A stretch of DNA of 64,000 nt, from assembly GCA_023213395.1 (NCBI GenBank), contig CM041465.1, forward strand, positions 54,753,741 to 54,817,740, in the 5' to 3' direction. Shown here piece by piece: positions 33,871-46,387 of the stretch. Within the stretch, counting starts at the first letter, position 1, and every line of letters starts with the position of its first letter. The notes beneath the pieces were generated by a model. The model made no database searches and was not told the origin of the DNA. It was given only the letters and a program-made list of their open reading frames with translations. The position numbers and the translations under genes were made by a program. Source of the DNA: Cycas panzhihuaensis (Eukaryota; Cycadophyta).

Positions 33871-34646
33871 GAGCCTCGCAGGATGTGGTCCCAGGAGAGG
33901 ATCACATGCACTGTGAGATGGGACCCCGGATCGAGGCGGCAGAGATTAGGAGATGTACATGTATGATTTTGACGGGAAAGCGCGGGCCTCCAGGGGGTCA
34001 TATGTAGACTCACATGACTGTACTCCCCCTGCAAGGATCCCGGCTTCCCACATACACGATGTACTATGATATTCTTGATATATATATATACATGGGGTAA
34101 TTGGAACCCCACTTTGGCATGAAATAGTGTACCATGTATGATAGAGGTAGCAAGTATGGTTTACTTTTGTAAATGGATATTTTTTGTAATATGCTGCAAA
34201 TGTTTGTATGTTGATATGTAAATATGTGAATGTATAAATGTATATATTTTGTTGTAAAGTTTTGTAAATATGCAGGTGTTTCCATCCATGCATGGCCATA
34301 CGTCTAACAGGGGCACACGCATCCACCATGAGCAGAGGTGACCGAAAGGCGTGAGGTTAGAAGATAGGGCGACATGCACGTCCACAGGGGAGCATAGCGG
34401 AATATGCGAAGGAAACGACAAGCACGAAAAGGGGAGTAACGATACTCCATAGCGTCGTCCTAGGTTGGGGGATGCCCAAAACATGAAGACAAAGGTTCCC
34501 AAGAGTATACGGGAACACGGGCTCCTCGGGAGGAACCGGAAAAAGGAATGAGAGTCCATCTTAAACTGCCATCCTACCCATGGTTGAGAGGGATGGACAC
34601 AATTTAAGATGGTAGTTTAGGCTCATTTCGGAGCAAGGCGAAGAGA
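33871..34646 (-). other. 3' untranslated region of copy C after integrase
   Basis: Homologous to 1-540 of copy A. It includes a TA tract (34078-34091) next to GGGGTAATTGGAACCCC. ORFs on the minus strand (34161-34559) correspond in part to one in A (191-442) but have no recognised domain and are probably incidental. Confidence 0.6.
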
Positions 34647-35730
34647 TCACGCGTAGAACTTCTTGAGGAATTTCCCGTTGACCACTTTCTCAAACTCCAA
34701 GTCGTCTAAGGTGGCGATCCTGTAGGCGCCGTTATCGAGGCTCTCGAGAACGTCGAATGGACCTACCCACTTGGGCCCGAATTTGGCCAAGCGATCGTAG
34801 AGATACTCTAATTTGAGGACGTGGTCCCTGTGATACAAAGGGCCAGACACGAAGGTGCTTATCGTATGTCCTTTGCAAGCGGGCTTTCGAGCGAGGTTCG
34901 CTTGATAAGCCGCTAAGCGCCTCTCATCCGTGGCTTGAGGTTTAGGAGGCAGGCACTGGCGAGTAGACTCCTCATTGATGAGGCCTCGAAGGAGACCCGA
35001 GAGAAGGGACCTCCACTTCCAACTAAGTATCGCTTGATCCCAGTAGACTAGCGAGAATGGGGTCATCCCGGTGGTATCCGAGATAGAGGTGCGATAAGCC
35101 CATAGAGCGGAAGGGAGTGGATATGCCGGTCTCTTTGAGGCGGCGGCGGCAGTTTTCTTCAAGATGCCAATGAGCGTCTTGTTGAAAGACTCAATCTGCC
35201 CATTGGCTTGGGGGTAATAAGGGGATGACGTCTTGTGTGAGATTTTGAATTTCTCACACAATTCGTCCATTTCCTTATTACAAAAGGGAGTTCCATTATC
35301 CGTAATTAGGACGTCTGGAATTCCAAAATGACAGATAATATGCTGGTAGACGAAGGTGGCTATCGTCTTGCCAGGGGTAGTGGACAGGGGGATCGCCTCT
35401 GCCCATTTGGTAAAGTACTCGGTAGCGGTTAGGATGTATTTATGTTGCGCGGAAGATGGTGGTGATATAGCCCCGATGAGGTCTAAACCCCATTGGGAAA
35501 AGGACCACGGAGACACAATAGGGTGTAGTGCCTCGGAAGGTACATGAGAGACGTTAGCGTGCTCTTGGCAATGCCGGCATCTATGGGCACAAGCGTGGGC
35601 GTCCTTAAACAAGGACGGCCAGTAATAGCCCATGCGGAGGATCCTTTGGGCCATGGATTGGCCCCCAAAGTGGCCCCCACAAATGCCATGGTGGCACTTT
35701 CATGAGTATTTGGTCCGCTTCACGGAGCGA
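34647..35730 (-). CDS. Integrase domain of pol, copy C
   Basis: The minus-strand frame has CHHGICGGHFGGQSMAQR, HRCRHCQEH (complete zinc-binding HHCC), then the rve core with GLDLIGAI, LITDNGTPF and GQIESFNKTL, so all three acidic catalytic residues are in place. It ends KFLKKFYA and stop at 34647. A stop sits just before KCHHG. A small frameshift near 35800 lies between it and the RNase H. The length (about 335 aa from MAQRIL to the end) fits a gypsy integrase without a chromodomain, as expected for a non-chromovirus Tat-type element. Confidence 0.9.
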
Positions 35731-36512
35731 CGCAGTGAGTAGGATCCCATCGGCGATCTCTTATACAACACCCGTCCATGAGGAGGTGTTGCTAGCGATG
35801 GCGGACACACGACGACCTTCTTTGGCTTTGGGCGATATTCTTGCTGAGTCAAATACTGCACAATGTCGCCATACCACTCACTATCGGCGAGCGGGTGAGG
35901 AGGAACATCCCGGACGGTCATGATGGACTCATCCGGGAAGGAGTCGTCAACGGGGACGCCGCTCTCGTTGGGGATGGCAGCATCGGCTAACTGTTCCGCC
36001 ACTACCATTCCCTTCTTCGACTTCCTGTTGACGACCTGCAAGTCGAATTCTTGAAGCAGGATGGCCCAACGTCCCGTACTACCCGTCAAATCTGAACGGG
36101 CAAGTAAGTAACGCAAGGGATCGGATTGAATGATCACCTTGGTCGTATTGCCAAGCAAGTAGTGCCGAAATTTCTTGGTCGCATGGACCAAGGAGAGGCA
36201 TTCCTTTTCGGTGGGGGGATAGTTTAATTCAGCGGCAACGAGGGTGCGGCTAATGAAATAAATGGCCCTCTCGGTTCCCAAATCGTCCTCCTATGCGAGC
36301 ATTGCGCCCAGGGATTCGTCGGTTGCCGAGGTGTATAAGATGAAGGGCCTATCGAAGCGAGGAGGCGCCAGTGTAGGGGCGGATACGAGAGCTTCCTTGA
36401 GCCCTTCGAAGGCCTTTTGGGTCTTGTCTGACCAGACAAAAGGAGCTCCTTTCTTCAATAGGTTCGTAAGAAGCTTAGCGTTTATGGCGAAATCTGCCAA
36501 AAAGCGCCTCAA
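35731..36512 (-). pseudogene. Gypsy-type RNase H and RT thumb of pol, copy C
   Basis: Minus-strand FLADFAINAKLLTNLLKKGA (thumb) and FILYTSATDESLGAML, followed after one in-frame stop by YPPTEKECLSLVHATKKFRHY, IIQSDPLRYLLARSDL and VVNRKSKKG. One frame with RT and integrase. A connector of about 100 aa (ADAAIPNESGVPVDD to LTQQEYRP) leads to integrase and is shared with copy A. Confidence 0.87.
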
Positions 36513-37175
36513 GAAACCAAGCCTGCCTAGGAACGACTTAATTTGTTATTGGGTCTTAGGCGGCGGCATGTCAAGGATCGCCTTGACTTTTTCCGGATCA
36601 ATTTGGATCCCTTGTTGAGACACGAGGAAACCAAAGAGTTTGCCCGAGGTAACGGCAAACACGCATTTCAGCGGATTTAAACTAACGTGGTACTTGCGGC
36701 ATCTTGCGAAGATGGCACGCAAGTCGAAAAGATGATGGGCTCGGGAGCGAGAAAGGCCCATCATATCATCCATGAAGACCTCCAACGTACTGTTGATGAG
36801 GTTGTGAAAGATGAAATGCATGGCCCTTTAATAAGTGGCCCCTGCATTTTTAAGACCAAAGGGCATCGCCTTATAGGCGAAGGTACCCCATGGCGTTGTA
36901 AAGGCCGTCTTATGATGGTCTTCGGGAGAAATCTGGATCTGATTATAGCCGGAGAAGCCGTCCATCAGGGACATAACTTTGAACCCAGTACGATCGATTA
37001 TTTGATCGATGAAAGGAAGGGGAAAGTTGTCCTTAGGACAAGCGTTATTTATGTCGCAAAAATTGACACAAATACGAATGGTCCCGTTCTTTTTAGCAAC
37101 GGGAACGATATTCGATACCCACTTGGGGTAATCGATGGAGGAAATAAGTCCCGCTTCGAGCTTCTTAACTTCCAT
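36513..37175 (-). pseudogene. Reverse transcriptase domain of pol, copy C
   Basis: The minus strand reads LEAGLISSIDYPKWVSNIVP, IRICVNFCDINNACPKDNF, MSLMDGFSGYNQIQI, FAYKAMPFGLKNAGATY, and then, after a stop at a Gln codon, MHFIFHNLINSTLEVFMDDM. The catalytic FMDD box is intact, unlike the FMDN of copy A. Another stop (KTQ then stop then QIKSFLGRLG) separates palm and thumb. Defects are single-base stops. Confidence 0.9.
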
Positions 37176-37176
37176 C

Positions 37177-39065
37177 TTAATGGCGGTAGAGCTTTAGGTG
37201 AAGGATCGCCTTCGACGCATGGGGCGGCGTCGGGAAGGTCGTAAGGTTATGCACGACGATGGAGGGGTCAATGCCCTTCATGTCTGAGTATTCCCACGCA
37301 AATACGTCGCCGAATTCCCGGAACAGGAGGGCGTATTCCCTCACCTCATCAGGGGTGCACTCTGCTCCTACCTTGATGACCCTATCCAGGGCAAGGACTA
37401 TGTCCTGGGTTGCCCCTATGCACATGGCATTCCCTTCCTCGAAATGGAGGGGAGCAAGGTCAACTGGAAGGGAGGAACGGAAGAGGGGATTGGGTCGGCT
37501 AATGTGGACCCAATCGCTAAGACCTTCTAGTGGCCAAGCTTGTGGTGACCAGGAGGCAAACTTGGCATGGAGCCTACTAAGTGTTCCAGCAAAGCCTCGT
37601 CGTCTTCGAAGTAGTCCACGCCATCGATGGCCTGACTTTGAATGGGCGAGGCGAGAGATAGCGTGGGAGCGATAGGACCAAGATGGCTCAAGGCGCGCCA
37701 TCCACGGGGACGATAAAAGAGATTCAAGGAGAGGTCCCTCGTAAAAAGCAAGAGGGAAACTCTCAGCATCGTCACCTATGGGAGGCGACGAGGTGGAAGA
37801 GCCCGGGACATAATGATCAACATGCGCAATGTCATGTGATATGTGAAAGTGGCCCAGCTCTACCACAAAAGAGGCCCCAAGAGGGAGGTTAGGGCTAGGA
37901 AGGTGCCCCACACTGGTGCGGAGGAAGGAGACTGGGTGAGGACGATCTTCATCCTCACTATGGGATCCGTCATCATCAAACACGGCGACGTACCCATAAC
38001 TCCCGACACCAATAGGAGCAAAATGCGTCAAGCTAGGGGAAGAAGACGCAGGACTTTCTTCTCGGTAAGAGGAATCAGGAATTCCAATAGAGCAAGCTGA
38101 GGCATGGTTAGGAGGGCGTTTGTTTCCCTTCGTATGGCCATGGCTTGCCTGGGTAGGAGGCCTAGCTGGTTTGGCGAGCGATCGCTCACGGAGGACAACT
38201 TTCATTTGTCCATTATGGATAAATTTAAGTTGCCCCCAACGGGTGGAACACACGGCTCCCATTTGGTCGAGCCATGGTCGACCCAGAAGCAGGTTGTAAT
38301 CAACATCGACATCGAGGACGACGATGTCGATGTGTGAGTCTTGTCCTCGAGGGTAAGAGGTATCGAGACAGATCCTAAGGGAGTCTTCTCGGTACCGTCA
38401 TAACCCTGACAACGCCATGGGACAGGCTCCAAAGTGAAAACGCTGAGCTCTTGCATAACGCGCAAGGGCATGGCGTTAACGGAGGAACTATTGTCCACGG
38501 CGGTTCTCCGTAGCGTGCAATCGGGAGTATCTATAGTAATGGTGAAAGGGAAGTTCCATTGGTGTTCCCTTCCACTAGACGCGGGGAGATCTATGGGATC
38601 GAAGGAGATAATGGGTTCATCGCTTGGGGTTGTACCCAAGGCATGAATGGACGCGTCATTCGATCCAAGAGCTTCTAGAAGGAGCGCTCGTTGCTCTGGG
38701 CAACTTCTCAAGACGTCCATGATGGACATCCCGGTGGCCACTGTAAGAAGCTCTTCGACCACGGAGAAAGGCTTACCCTTCCCTGTGGGTTGGGTAAGGG
38801 CTTTCCTAAAGTCGAATCGCCCGGGGCGCACGGGAATCATCTTGGGAAGTGCAGGAATCTCCGGGGGAGTAGCATCCGGAGGAGGATCAAGCTGCGAGGT
38901 AGACGCGGAGGCACCTGTTGCCTCCTTGGCGGCTTGAGACCAGGTTAATGCATAGAGAGGAGTGGTCTCGAGCATTTGGATCACCTTCTTTCCCTTGTTA
39001 CGGGACCGCGAAGGTGATGGAGCGCGGCGGTCAGGAGATCGCGAAGGGGAAGGTGACCTCTGCAC
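37177..39065 (-). pseudogene. Protease and linker, copy C
   Basis: From 39065 the minus strand runs from an Arg/Ser-rich stretch (MQRSPSPSRSPDRRAPSPS) through FSVVEELLTVATGMSIMDVL to VDNSSSVNAMPLRVMQEL (active-site region). A frameshift near 38330 breaks the second block; the next frame (38262-37177) goes on with GAVCSTRWGQLKFIHNGQMK, the Ser/Asp-rich linker and, near its end, REYALLFREFGDVFAWEYSD, which in gypsy elements lies just before RT. Another shift lies near 37680. Confidence 0.8.
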
Positions 39066-39112
39066 ACCCTTCCCTCTACCACCTTGAGGCGGGGATCGGG
39101 AGACCTATCCGA

Positions 39113-41228
39113 TTAAACATTCCTTCTTTGGACATCGCGGCCTCGTTCCCCATGCTTGGGGAACGGGTCTCTATGAATGGGCTGGTCGAGGTTAGGCCTC
39201 GACGTTCGCCTAGGGGACGAGTCGCGACGGGCATCGCTACCGGTGTCAGGCCGGCGGCAAGATAAATCGTGGAAACACTCCCCGTGGATGGAACACCACC
39301 TCTTCTCAAGGGGAGGATCGGTCCTCCTTGCTTGAGAAGACTGGGTGTTGCCCCCTTTAGGGGGCATCGCGCGGGAAGTCTACTGGACAGGTTTATGGGG
39401 GGTTGGCGATGGAGGAGATTGAAGTTTTAACTCCTTCATTGTGCACTCGAATGAGCGAATGGCAGAAGTGAGGGGATCTAGGGTCCTCTCAGTCGGATGA
39501 GAGGTGGACCTAGCGGGCTGCGAAGGTTTGGTCTCCTTCGCTGGAGGAGGCACCTCGCGACGTTGCGAGGGCTTGGGAGGTTTCTTGAGCCCTACTTGGA
39601 TCTCAATGGCCTCCAAAGCTAAACACCTCGTGATGGCGGAGTCACACGTGGTCGCCCCCATCTTGAGGACTTCCACATGCACCTCGAGGCGAAGTGCATT
39701 GACGAAGAGATCTCTCTTCAACTCCTCAGGCAACGTAGCCTTGGTGGAGTGAAGAAGATCGTGAAAATGTCGCACAAAGTCACGATTCATCTCATCGTGA
39801 CCTTGCTTAAGTGACAGAAGCGCCTTCATTCCACTTTCGAATGGGCGGGCTACGTCAAAGTAGTTGACGAACTCGTCCACTAGTTGCTGGAATGAGGAGA
39901 TCGAATGGGCAGGAAGGCGGTAGAACCACTTGAGGGCATCGCCCTGCAAGGACCGCGAGAATAGCTTCATAAGTATATGGTCGTAAGCCCAATAATCGAT
40001 GCACGCCATCGAGAAGCTGCGTACATGCTCAGTTGGGTCTTGCGACGAAGTCCCATCGAATTTGGGAACTTCAGGAGGGTGAGGCGGCAGGTTAGTCCTC
40101 AGCGCCTCAATAGACAATGGCGTCGACCTATAGTCCACGAAAGGACGTGTCCTTGCTTGGGCTAATGGGTCGACAACCGGTAAAGGAATGAATGGGGGTG
40201 GTATACCCATCCCTCCTTGGGAAAAGGCCCCTTGTTGGAAAGGGGGCTGCGGGTAAAAGCTCGGAAAGAGTCGCTCCTTGCGATGGAGTAGTAATGGGAG
40301 TTGCGCTGGACGATGGAAACGGAGGATGAGGGACCGGGTTTTGCTCATATGGGCCACCCGTAGGTGGCGCGACCCCATATGGGTGCAACGGGTCCACCCC
40401 ATAAACAGGGAGATGGCTTCCCTTGCCTTGCCCCCAAGGTGGCAGTGTAACCAGGGGCACGTAAAGAGAAGAACCACCAATCAGGTTTTGGACATATGTA
40501 GGAGTGGGCCCTACATGGCTAACGGCGGCGGCACTAGTAGGACCACGAGGCCTATTAGGGAACGCATGCGCCACGTTCGGAGGTGGCATGTGCGTTTGGC
40601 TAGAGCATGGCATGCTAACCCCGAGTTGAGGGAAGGACACACCTCGAGCAGCCCTAAAGAAGTCGGACCACTGGTGGAAGCAGTGGCGACACTCGCCTTG
40701 GGAGCCGGGGTAGACACGGCATAGGATGTGTATGCGCGGGTAGGAGCGTCGATCGTTGTAGATGACGCAGGTATGGACGAAGAAGATGCTACGTTGCGTA
40801 GCATTTCTGCGAACCATCTAGGATGTGGTCAAGGCGGCGCCGAAGCACTCATTAAGTGCCTCGACCGCGTCGGCGGGAGGGGTATCCTCATAGCCATACG
40901 AGGTTGAAGGGACTTCAAAAGTAGGGGATCCTTCGGGGCGCCCCTCGTGAGGCTCGTCAGTAGGGTGGCGAGTCTCATGAGGGTCCGGATCTTCCGCTGC
41001 TTGAGCGAAAGGCTGAAAGTCATCCGGGTGGAAATGGTCATCTGGGTAGTAGATGGAATCATTGCCCTCTTGGGCGGATTCCGGAACAGATGAAGGGAAC
41101 TCTTGGGTTCCCGAAGCCATAGGACGGTAGGCCCAATCGGACGGATAACCTTCCATTGTCGAATCGGGGTTCGATGACGGAGGGGAACGAGACAATTGGT
41201 CTTCTAACAACGGCGGCAAGCCTCGCAA
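39113..41228 (-). pseudogene. gag of copy C (frameshifted)
   Basis: N-terminal part 40818-41228 with FEVPSTSYGYEDTPPADAVE; then 40128-40817 and 40511-40804 in shifted frames (Pro/Gly-rich, PPWGQGKGSHLPVYGVDPLH); capsid-like domain in the 39380-40480 frame with EVPKFDGTSSQDPTEHVRSF, LQGDALKWFYRLPAHSISSF, FVNYFDVARPFESGMKALL and LKRDLFVNAL; tail with EKRWCSIHGECFHD (39113-39367 frame). The capsid part is a long open frame of about 300 residues, one of the best kept in the family. Confidence 0.85.
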
Positions 41229-41410
41229 GCGACGCGAGAAACGTCACATGTAACGCCTTTACGAGCGTCGTTAGGAGAACGGAAAAGAAAGGAAGGGAAG
41301 CAACGTAAAACACGTTGGGGGTTGCCCAACTGAAAACACGGTATGCACACCTACCTAGAGGCAAGAACACCAACAAGGAGGGGAAGCGGATTTAGCTCCC
41401 TTCTTGGCGG

Positions 41411-41428
41411 GTCCCAGATGGTCGTCGG
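41411..41428 (-). other. Degenerate primer binding site of copy C
   Basis: The sense strand reads CCGACGACCATCTGGGAC directly inside the LTR, against TGGCGACCATACTGGGGA in B. Position and core agree but several bases are changed, including the leading TGG. Confidence 0.5.
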
Positions 41429-43969
41429 TGAAACGCTCTCCATGGGCGGTGATCCTACGTCTAGCAAAGAAATACAAAACACAACATCGACGGGCTGGGC
41501 AATGAGGATCTCACCTCGCGGACGTCCGTCTTGGCCAGCGGGTTCGGGGGCAAGGTGCTGGTTACTTCCGGTAGGCGTGCAAATCTGAGGCCTTCCTACC
41601 CTTGGGATGGCGGGAAGGAGAGGAAACCGCGCGTTGCGGCTTCTCAAGGTAATGAGAAGGCAACGAGAGGGCAACAAAATCAACGTGCAACGGGTGTGAA
41701 GTACAGTGTGGTTGGGGTATGCAACGTAAACGGGTCTTCTATCTCTATGTAATGCAAAGTAAAAGAAACGGTACAAGAAAGTAAATGTCAAAGAAAAGAC
41801 TATTTCCCTTTTCCTTTATGTTTCCTTATCAAGCATGTACAAAAGGCAAGAATGATAAAAAGGGGAAAACAAAGGAAACGTGAGGAATACCTAGATCCGG
41901 CGGTTGGGGTTGAAGTGTAAGTTCTCCTTCTCGGTTGCGCCCCTTTCTCTTTCCCCCACGCATGCAACGTCGATTGACGGTGATAAAGGGGGTTCACTTA
42001 CCTCCCCGTAAACATGCGAAATCAAGTGAAATGAAGGGACGAAAAGGAAACGCTAAACCAAAGGATAGAAAATACCATAAGTGAGCTAACCGGCAATGGG
42101 TTCGCTCTACAAGCTACCTCCACCGACGTGATCCTGCAAGAGAGAACAAAGAGTACCTTCCTCTCGAGGGAGAGGCTACAAGATATAGAAGGATATATAT
42201 ATGTATGTATGAACTGCAAACTGAAACCAACTTAACTAATTAAACTAAGCTATATGTCAGAAATACAGCAAAACGGAAACGAGAGCATATGAGGTACTTC
42301 TACGTTGCCAAGTACCACAAACACACGAAGTGGAATTGAGTATAGCCTCGGGATGGCTAACTCACCCACGAGAGGTCTCCAAAGGGGCCCGGGAAAGGAA
42401 TGCCAGGTGGTAACAAAGGTGGACGCGAGATGTCTCAAGCCGACCTGGATACCCTAACACAATCTCCTAAACTTCTTCGACCCGTTCCTTAGGACAGCGC
42501 GTATGGTAAGGGGAAGAGGACAAGGGACGGAACCCTTGGGGAGAAGGACAGCAATGGGGGACGGAACCCCACCTATCTCCCTCAAATCCTCATGTATGCT
42601 CCCTTACTCGAGCTGACTGAGGAAAGAATGGAAGAAGACTTGGAGAAAATGAGGAAATCCAAAGAGAAAACTAGAAAAATAGATTCGGGTCAAGGTAGCA
42701 CTAAGGGGCGGCTATGGCCAATGGTAGCTACTTTCATTCAAGGAGTAAAAGCAAAGGGAAAGAAGGGGTAGAATGCTTGACAATGAATATGAGAGACATG
42801 CAAGTATATCCAAGGAGTTTGCAAGCAACAAGCAAGGAAACGCAAGCAAAAAGAAGAAGAAATGCGAGCAAATACACAAAAAAGCAAGTAAATCTAAGGG
42901 GTACCTTGTATAGAGGTCATGCATGCCTCCTACCACTAGGGACGATGTGATAGAGGCCCAATGAGGGCTGGTCATGAGTGCTCCAGTGCAAAGTGAGCGG
43001 AGGGAGCCCTTTGTAAAGTTGGGGATGTGGAGCAAGTCTTTGGGGCAACTTCTTAGTTGAAGAAGTCCCTTGAATCTTTGTGTGGTCGCAAGAGGCAAAA
43101 GAGTTGGTTGTGGGGAGTAGTGAGGGGCGCAATGGCCCCTGCAAATCCCAGTGGCACCTTGTCCTTCCTCCTCAATTCTTTGTGCTTGAACCTTTTGATT
43201 TATGTGCCTTCTCTTGTCTTTCTGTGGAGAGCTTTTCTTTGGAAAACTTAAAAAATGAACTCAAGAATGAATGCAAATGAGTGAAAAAATGGTTTTTATG
43301 TCTTGTTCACAGTAAGTGAACATTGGGGCATTGGGCGCCTCATCGTCAGAAAGCCACTTGGCGGTTCGTGAAAAACACGAAACTATCGCGTGGTTCTCTT
43401 TTTTTAAATTTCGAACAGTCATCTGCGCGACAAATTACGCGATGCAGATTTGCAAATTACTCATGCAAGCTTATTTACCGCAGATCATGAAACTTAAAAA
43501 GAGAAAAATGAAAGAAAAAACAAGATTTTAAGGTAAGAACATGGACTAAACATGCATTACATCAGCCAGGGGAAGGCCCAGGCAGTGGGCAAGTATCCAG
43601 AATGATGCAAAGAGCCCTAACTAAGGGTTAAACCGGACTTAGGAAGGATTGCAACATAAGTGGCATGTGGTAACAAGAACAAACAAGTGGCGTAAATAAT
43701 CCCGAAACCGTGGAGATATCGTGAGTGGTTGTAGGCCATACAGGTGTCGCATTCACGAGGAATGCCCATTGTGAGTCGTCATAGGCTGAAGACGTGCCAT
43801 TAGGCACATGCGTTATGAGCAAGCAGACAAACAAATGCATGTAGGCAGGCATATGTCAATCAAACTACTCTAAATTACCTTAATTAATATAGGTAAGAAA
43901 AGTAAGAACATATACCTGAACAAACCTGTGTCGATGCGTCTCGAGTCCATTCCCAATAGTTGGGAAATA
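41429..43969 (-). repeat. 5' LTR of copy C
   Basis: Plus-strand ends TGAAACGC and GGGAAATA (final CA changed to TA). Colinear with the 3' LTR. TATA-like CATAAAAA on the minus strand at 43293-43300. Confidence 0.95.
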
Positions 43970-44147
43970 GAAGGCCTCGCTTTGCACGGCTACCTGGAAG
44001 CAACCAAGCATCTCTGTAGTCTCAAATCCGCGCTTTGGTGCACGGATGCCCTGCGAGGTGAAGTCCTTGTTGTTTAGCTTAATTTAGCTTTGCATATTTC
44101 TTTCCCTTTGCTAGACATAGGGACACCACCCTGCGGCAAGCGTTTCA
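43970..44147 (+). repeat. 3' LTR of copy B, second part, with right GAAGG duplicate
   Basis: After GAAGG (43970-43974) the sequence CCTCGCTTTGCACGGCTACC matches the 5' LTR of B near 16456 and ends AAGCGTTTCA at 44147, the LTR end. It completes the LTR interrupted at 27641. Confidence 0.92.
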
Positions 44148-44152
44148 CATTC
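44148..44152. repeat. Target site duplication of copy B, right (CATTC)
   Basis: Matches 14625-14629. Only eight bases separate it from copia element D, so B landed at the very edge of D. Confidence 0.85.
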
Positions 44153-44155
44153 CTT

Positions 44156-44160
44156 CATAT
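44156..44160. repeat. Target site duplication of copia element D, left (CATAT)
   Basis: CATAT before the 5' LTR is repeated at 57000-57004 directly after the 3' LTR. Confidence 0.82.
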
Positions 44161-44469
44161 TATTAGTTATAATATTCATTTATATTATTATTAAGTATGC
44201 ATGTCATATTAGAATGTTGCGGGACTACTAGTAGTTGAAAACAACTGACTTAGACATCATGTATGTATTACTTTATAATTTATTTTAAATGGTATTTTTT
44301 AATACCAAAGTCAGTCGATGGTGGGCTTGCCCAACGTCTTGAATATATAAAGAGGCTTCTATGGCCTAATAGTGTTCTTTAACACTGTTAGTTTTATATG
44401 AAGACTTTCTTATTCTTGTAATATATATCCTATAATTATTTGTTCTGCTATGTCCTTGTTTTTCCTTTA
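44161..44469 (+). repeat. 5' LTR of copia element D
   Basis: Starts TATTAGTTATAATATTC (TG mutated to TA) and ends CCTTTA; aligned over its length with 56694-56999. TATATAAA at 44344-44351 is the likely TATA box and is conserved in the other LTR (56876-56885). Confidence 0.9.
44344..44351 (+). promoter_or_regulatory. TATA box in the D 5' LTR
   Basis: TATATAAA followed by AGAGGCTTCTATGGCC. The 3' LTR has TATATATAAA in the same place. Confidence 0.65.
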
Positions 44470-44471
44470 AT

Positions 44472-44483
44472 TGGTATCAGTGC
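44472..44483 (+). other. Primer binding site of copia element D
   Basis: TGGTATCAGTGC, two bases after the LTR, differs by one base from TGGTATCAGAGC, the usual plant copia site complementary to initiator tRNA-Met. Confidence 0.88.
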
Positions 44484-45863
44484 ATTAATTTAGAACCACA
44501 GAGCATCACATTAATTTGATGTTTGATATATTTCAATATTTGTTAATGTTTATATGGTTCTTACATAGTTTATATTTAATATTATTCATACATTCATAAT
44601 ATTGCATTACACACTTGATATAATCCATAAACTAGCAAATTTTTTATAGCATTTGTAATCGTTTGTAGCTTAGTAGTGATTTGGAAGAGATTTATAGAGT
44701 TTTCTAAAGTTATTTTATTAATATTTAATTATTTTACAACCTATTTTTTAGGTTTTTCAAGATCATTGAACTTTAATGAATTCCTACTCTTTAACGAATG
44801 AATGAAACCTAAGCACATGACTCCTTATTTTGATCCTTGTTGAATCTACTTCATTGAAGAATAGATGGTTTAGAAAACCATTGTCCCATCGCTAAGATAT
44901 TGCTCCCAGAAGATTGCCTACCTCTTTGTCTACTAAAAAGCTCGTCACTCGTTCGATTTTTTGTTGATATTTTTTTGGTGTATTTTTAATATTAAAAATT
45001 CAATTTGAATTTGATTGTCTAAATTGACAATTTCAACCTCTACACCTCCTCTCTATGCATCATTCAAAGCATCATGTAGGTGAATGAGGCATAGCCTTCA
45101 CTGCTTTACGAGCAACATATAGTGCTTCTTTTGGCTTTGAAATTTCTAAATTTTCACACACAAGACTCTCTAATATATACATTGATTTTTATAAAACTAA
45201 TCATATAGATGAAAATATCTGATCTAAAAGTTCTATAAAACATATATTGTGGCATTGCACTATTGTTGAGAAGGAGATTCTGTATCTTTTACAAAAATTT
45301 AGAGGAGTCATGACCACCATCCACATGTTCTCCTATTCACCGATAGATTTCAGAGTAGGAGTTTGCAATGGCGGCTTTCCATCCTCATTCACAACCCTTA
45401 AGAGTTGATTAATGACTACTTTAGTAGCCAAAGAATTTGTCTTAAAAGATGCCCTTCTCAATAAAGAATTTATATCTAATTATTCTTCGGATACTGGTTG
45501 AATCTAAAGAAGAAGATCTTAACCTCAAGTGGGAAGCCAAAGTAGAAGAAAAGCCTAAATAGGATGACAATAGTATGTCTAATTCTAAGGGTGAAGCAAG
45601 TTAATGGTGTGTAAGCTTCACCATTCTTTAGCTATTAGGAGTACTATTCTCGACAATCTTCTAGAGAGCTCAACCGACCTCTATTTTGAGCTCTTGTTTG
45701 ATAGGTCAATCATTGGCATCACCAAGGTGTCCCTAGTGCTTAACTCATCACCCTCATATTTGATTTATTCGATCTATTTTTTGTAGATTCCATTTGATCT
45801 ATGGTGGTTTACAATTTGGTTCATCATCTATTAACATTTATTTAGGCTTCTTTGATATATATC

Positions 45864-45913
<50 letters not shown>

Positions 45914-46002
45914 CATATATATATACATACATACATATATATATACATACATACATATATATATACATACATATATATATATATACATACATATATATAT
46001 AT

Positions 46003-46101
<99 letters not shown>

Positions 46102-46137
46102 CATATATATATACATCCATATATATATATATATATA

Positions 46138-46217
<80 letters not shown>

Positions 46218-46241
46218 TATATACATATACATATATATATA

Positions 46242-46295
<54 letters not shown>

Positions 46296-46296
46296 C

Positions 46297-46330
<34 letters not shown>

Positions 46331-46345
46331 GTATATATCTATATC

Positions 46346-46387
<42 letters not shown>

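Larger units (their letters stand above)
27642..43969 (-). mobile_element. Ty3/gypsy (Tat-like) LTR retrotransposon, copy C, complete
   Basis: 16,328 bp, minus strand, with two 2.54-kb LTRs and a GAAGG duplication inside the 3' LTR of B. Sense order: 5' LTR (41429-43969), degenerate PBS, gag, protease, RT, RNase H, integrase, 3' region with an antisense PMD-like gene and a sense second RNase H, 3' LTR (27642-30181). The LTRs are closely similar with scattered substitutions and small indels, so C is the youngest of the three. RT (FMDD) and integrase (D, D, E) keep their catalytic residues, but gag and protease have frameshifts and pol has several stops. Confidence 0.95.
14630..44147 (+). mobile_element. 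Ty3/gypsy (Tat-like) LTR retrotransposon, copy B, with copy C nested
   Basis: The two LTRs and the CATTC duplication define the ends. Without the inserted copy C (27642-43969) and one duplicate, B is about 13.2 kb. Order on the plus strand: 5' LTR, PBS, gag, protease, a deletion in place of RT/RNase H/integrase, 3' region with antisense PMD-like gene and second RNase H, 3' LTR. The intact ends show it inserted normally; the missing RT-integrase block makes it non-autonomous. Whether the deletion came before or after insertion cannot be told. Confidence 0.92.

Noticed and set aside
36687-37244. 185-aa plus-strand ORF opposite RT of C
   Set aside because: Shadow frame of RT; no own similarity.
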